Shown here in pieces: positions 14,658 through 14,791 of a DNA stretch of 14,791 bases. The position numbers were made by a program, and so were the translations under genes. The notes under the pieces were generated by a model. The model was not told where the DNA came from and made no database searches. It saw only the letters and a program-made list of their open reading frames with translations. The number at the start of each line of letters is the position of its first letter. Position 1 is the first letter of the stretch. Origin of the DNA: CAYLUN01 sp964386865 (lineage in GTDB: Bacteria; Verrucomicrobiota; Kiritimatiellia; RFP12; UBA1067); the NCBI GenBank assembly GCA_964386865.1, contig CAYLUN010000118.1:1-14791 (forward strand), written 5' to 3'.

Positions 14658-14791
14658 CAAATCCCGAGCTTCCGGAACATGTCGGCTGCATCCTCGCAGA
14701 CGACGAGGTCACGTCCCGCTTCTGACGCCGCGAATGTACATTTCGTCGTGACTGTAGGTATAACAACGTCGAAGGGTAGCCCGTCACGAAG
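14657..14791 (-). CDS. dinJ: DinJ/RelB-family antitoxin, C-terminal part (cut by window end)
   Basis: An open frame of 44 codons plus TGA (14659-14657) enters from the right edge; it contains no N-terminal start codon here. The visible residues follow the C-terminal half of E. coli DinJ in order: LPFDVVIP matches the LPFDLREP region, SEAGRD matches SEAGID, and the end DAADMFRKLGI matches DADDLFDKLGI. This half of DinJ wraps and neutralises YafQ; the missing N-terminal half is the ribbon-helix-helix DNA-binding part that represses the operon. The overlap with the toxin start implies translational coupling. Confidence 0.88.
   Translation of the reverse strand, partial: LRDGLPFDVVIPTVTTKCTFAASEAGRDLVVCEDAADMFRKLGI

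Overview
The window is GC-rich bacterial DNA, mostly built of genes for breaking down glycans outside the cytoplasm. Nothing in it fixes the taxon: there is no rRNA, ribosomal protein or other marker gene. Several families seen here (exported Gfo/Idh/MocA oxidoreductase, DUF1080/3-keto-disaccharide hydrolase, CE15 esterase, exported LacZ-type GH2) are typical of Planctomycetota-Verrucomicrobiota glycan degraders. The short-period and hairpin repeats are, in my recollection, also common in Lentisphaerota/Kiritimatiellota genomes. This placement is inference, not measurement.

Layout. Positions 1-154 hold four tandem copies of a 36-40 bp hairpin repeat, which supplies the stop codon of the first gene. 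On the minus strand, 149-4401 looks like an operon read leftwards: an exported two-domain CE15/alpha-beta hydrolase, then (GTGA overlap) a B12-binding radical SAM protein, then a UbiE/MenG methyltransferase. From 4544 to 8578 four plus-strand genes follow: a GlpT/UhpT-like organophosphate transporter, an exported glycerophosphodiesterase, an exported Gfo/Idh/MocA oxidoreductase and an exported DUF1080 protein. The last two are 3 bases apart. From 8751 to 13977 the minus strand carries an exported LacZ-type GH2 enzyme, a broken CBM plus clan GH-A-like glycosidase (two frameshifts and a lost C-terminus), and a six-helix membrane protein of unknown function. The right edge (14385-14791) is a DinJ-YafQ toxin-antitoxin pair. 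Its antitoxin is cut by the window end. It is preceded by about 400 bases of lower-GC DNA with no gene I can recognise.

How the genes may work together. The transporter and the exported phosphodiesterase recreate the GlpT-GlpQ logic: glycerophosphodiesters are cleaved outside and the phosphate ester is imported. The Gfo/Idh and DUF1080 pair fits oxidative glycoside cleavage through a 3-keto sugar, here with both partners apparently exported. The CE15 fusion and the GH2 enzyme would act on glucuronoyl-ester-linked and beta-galactoside-containing glycans. No SusC/SusD-type receptor, regulator or sensor is seen in the window.

The most unusual points are the CE15 double hydrolase translationally linked to a B12 radical SAM gene, the exported Gfo/Idh-DUF1080 couple, and three different repeat families that intrude into or terminate reading frames.
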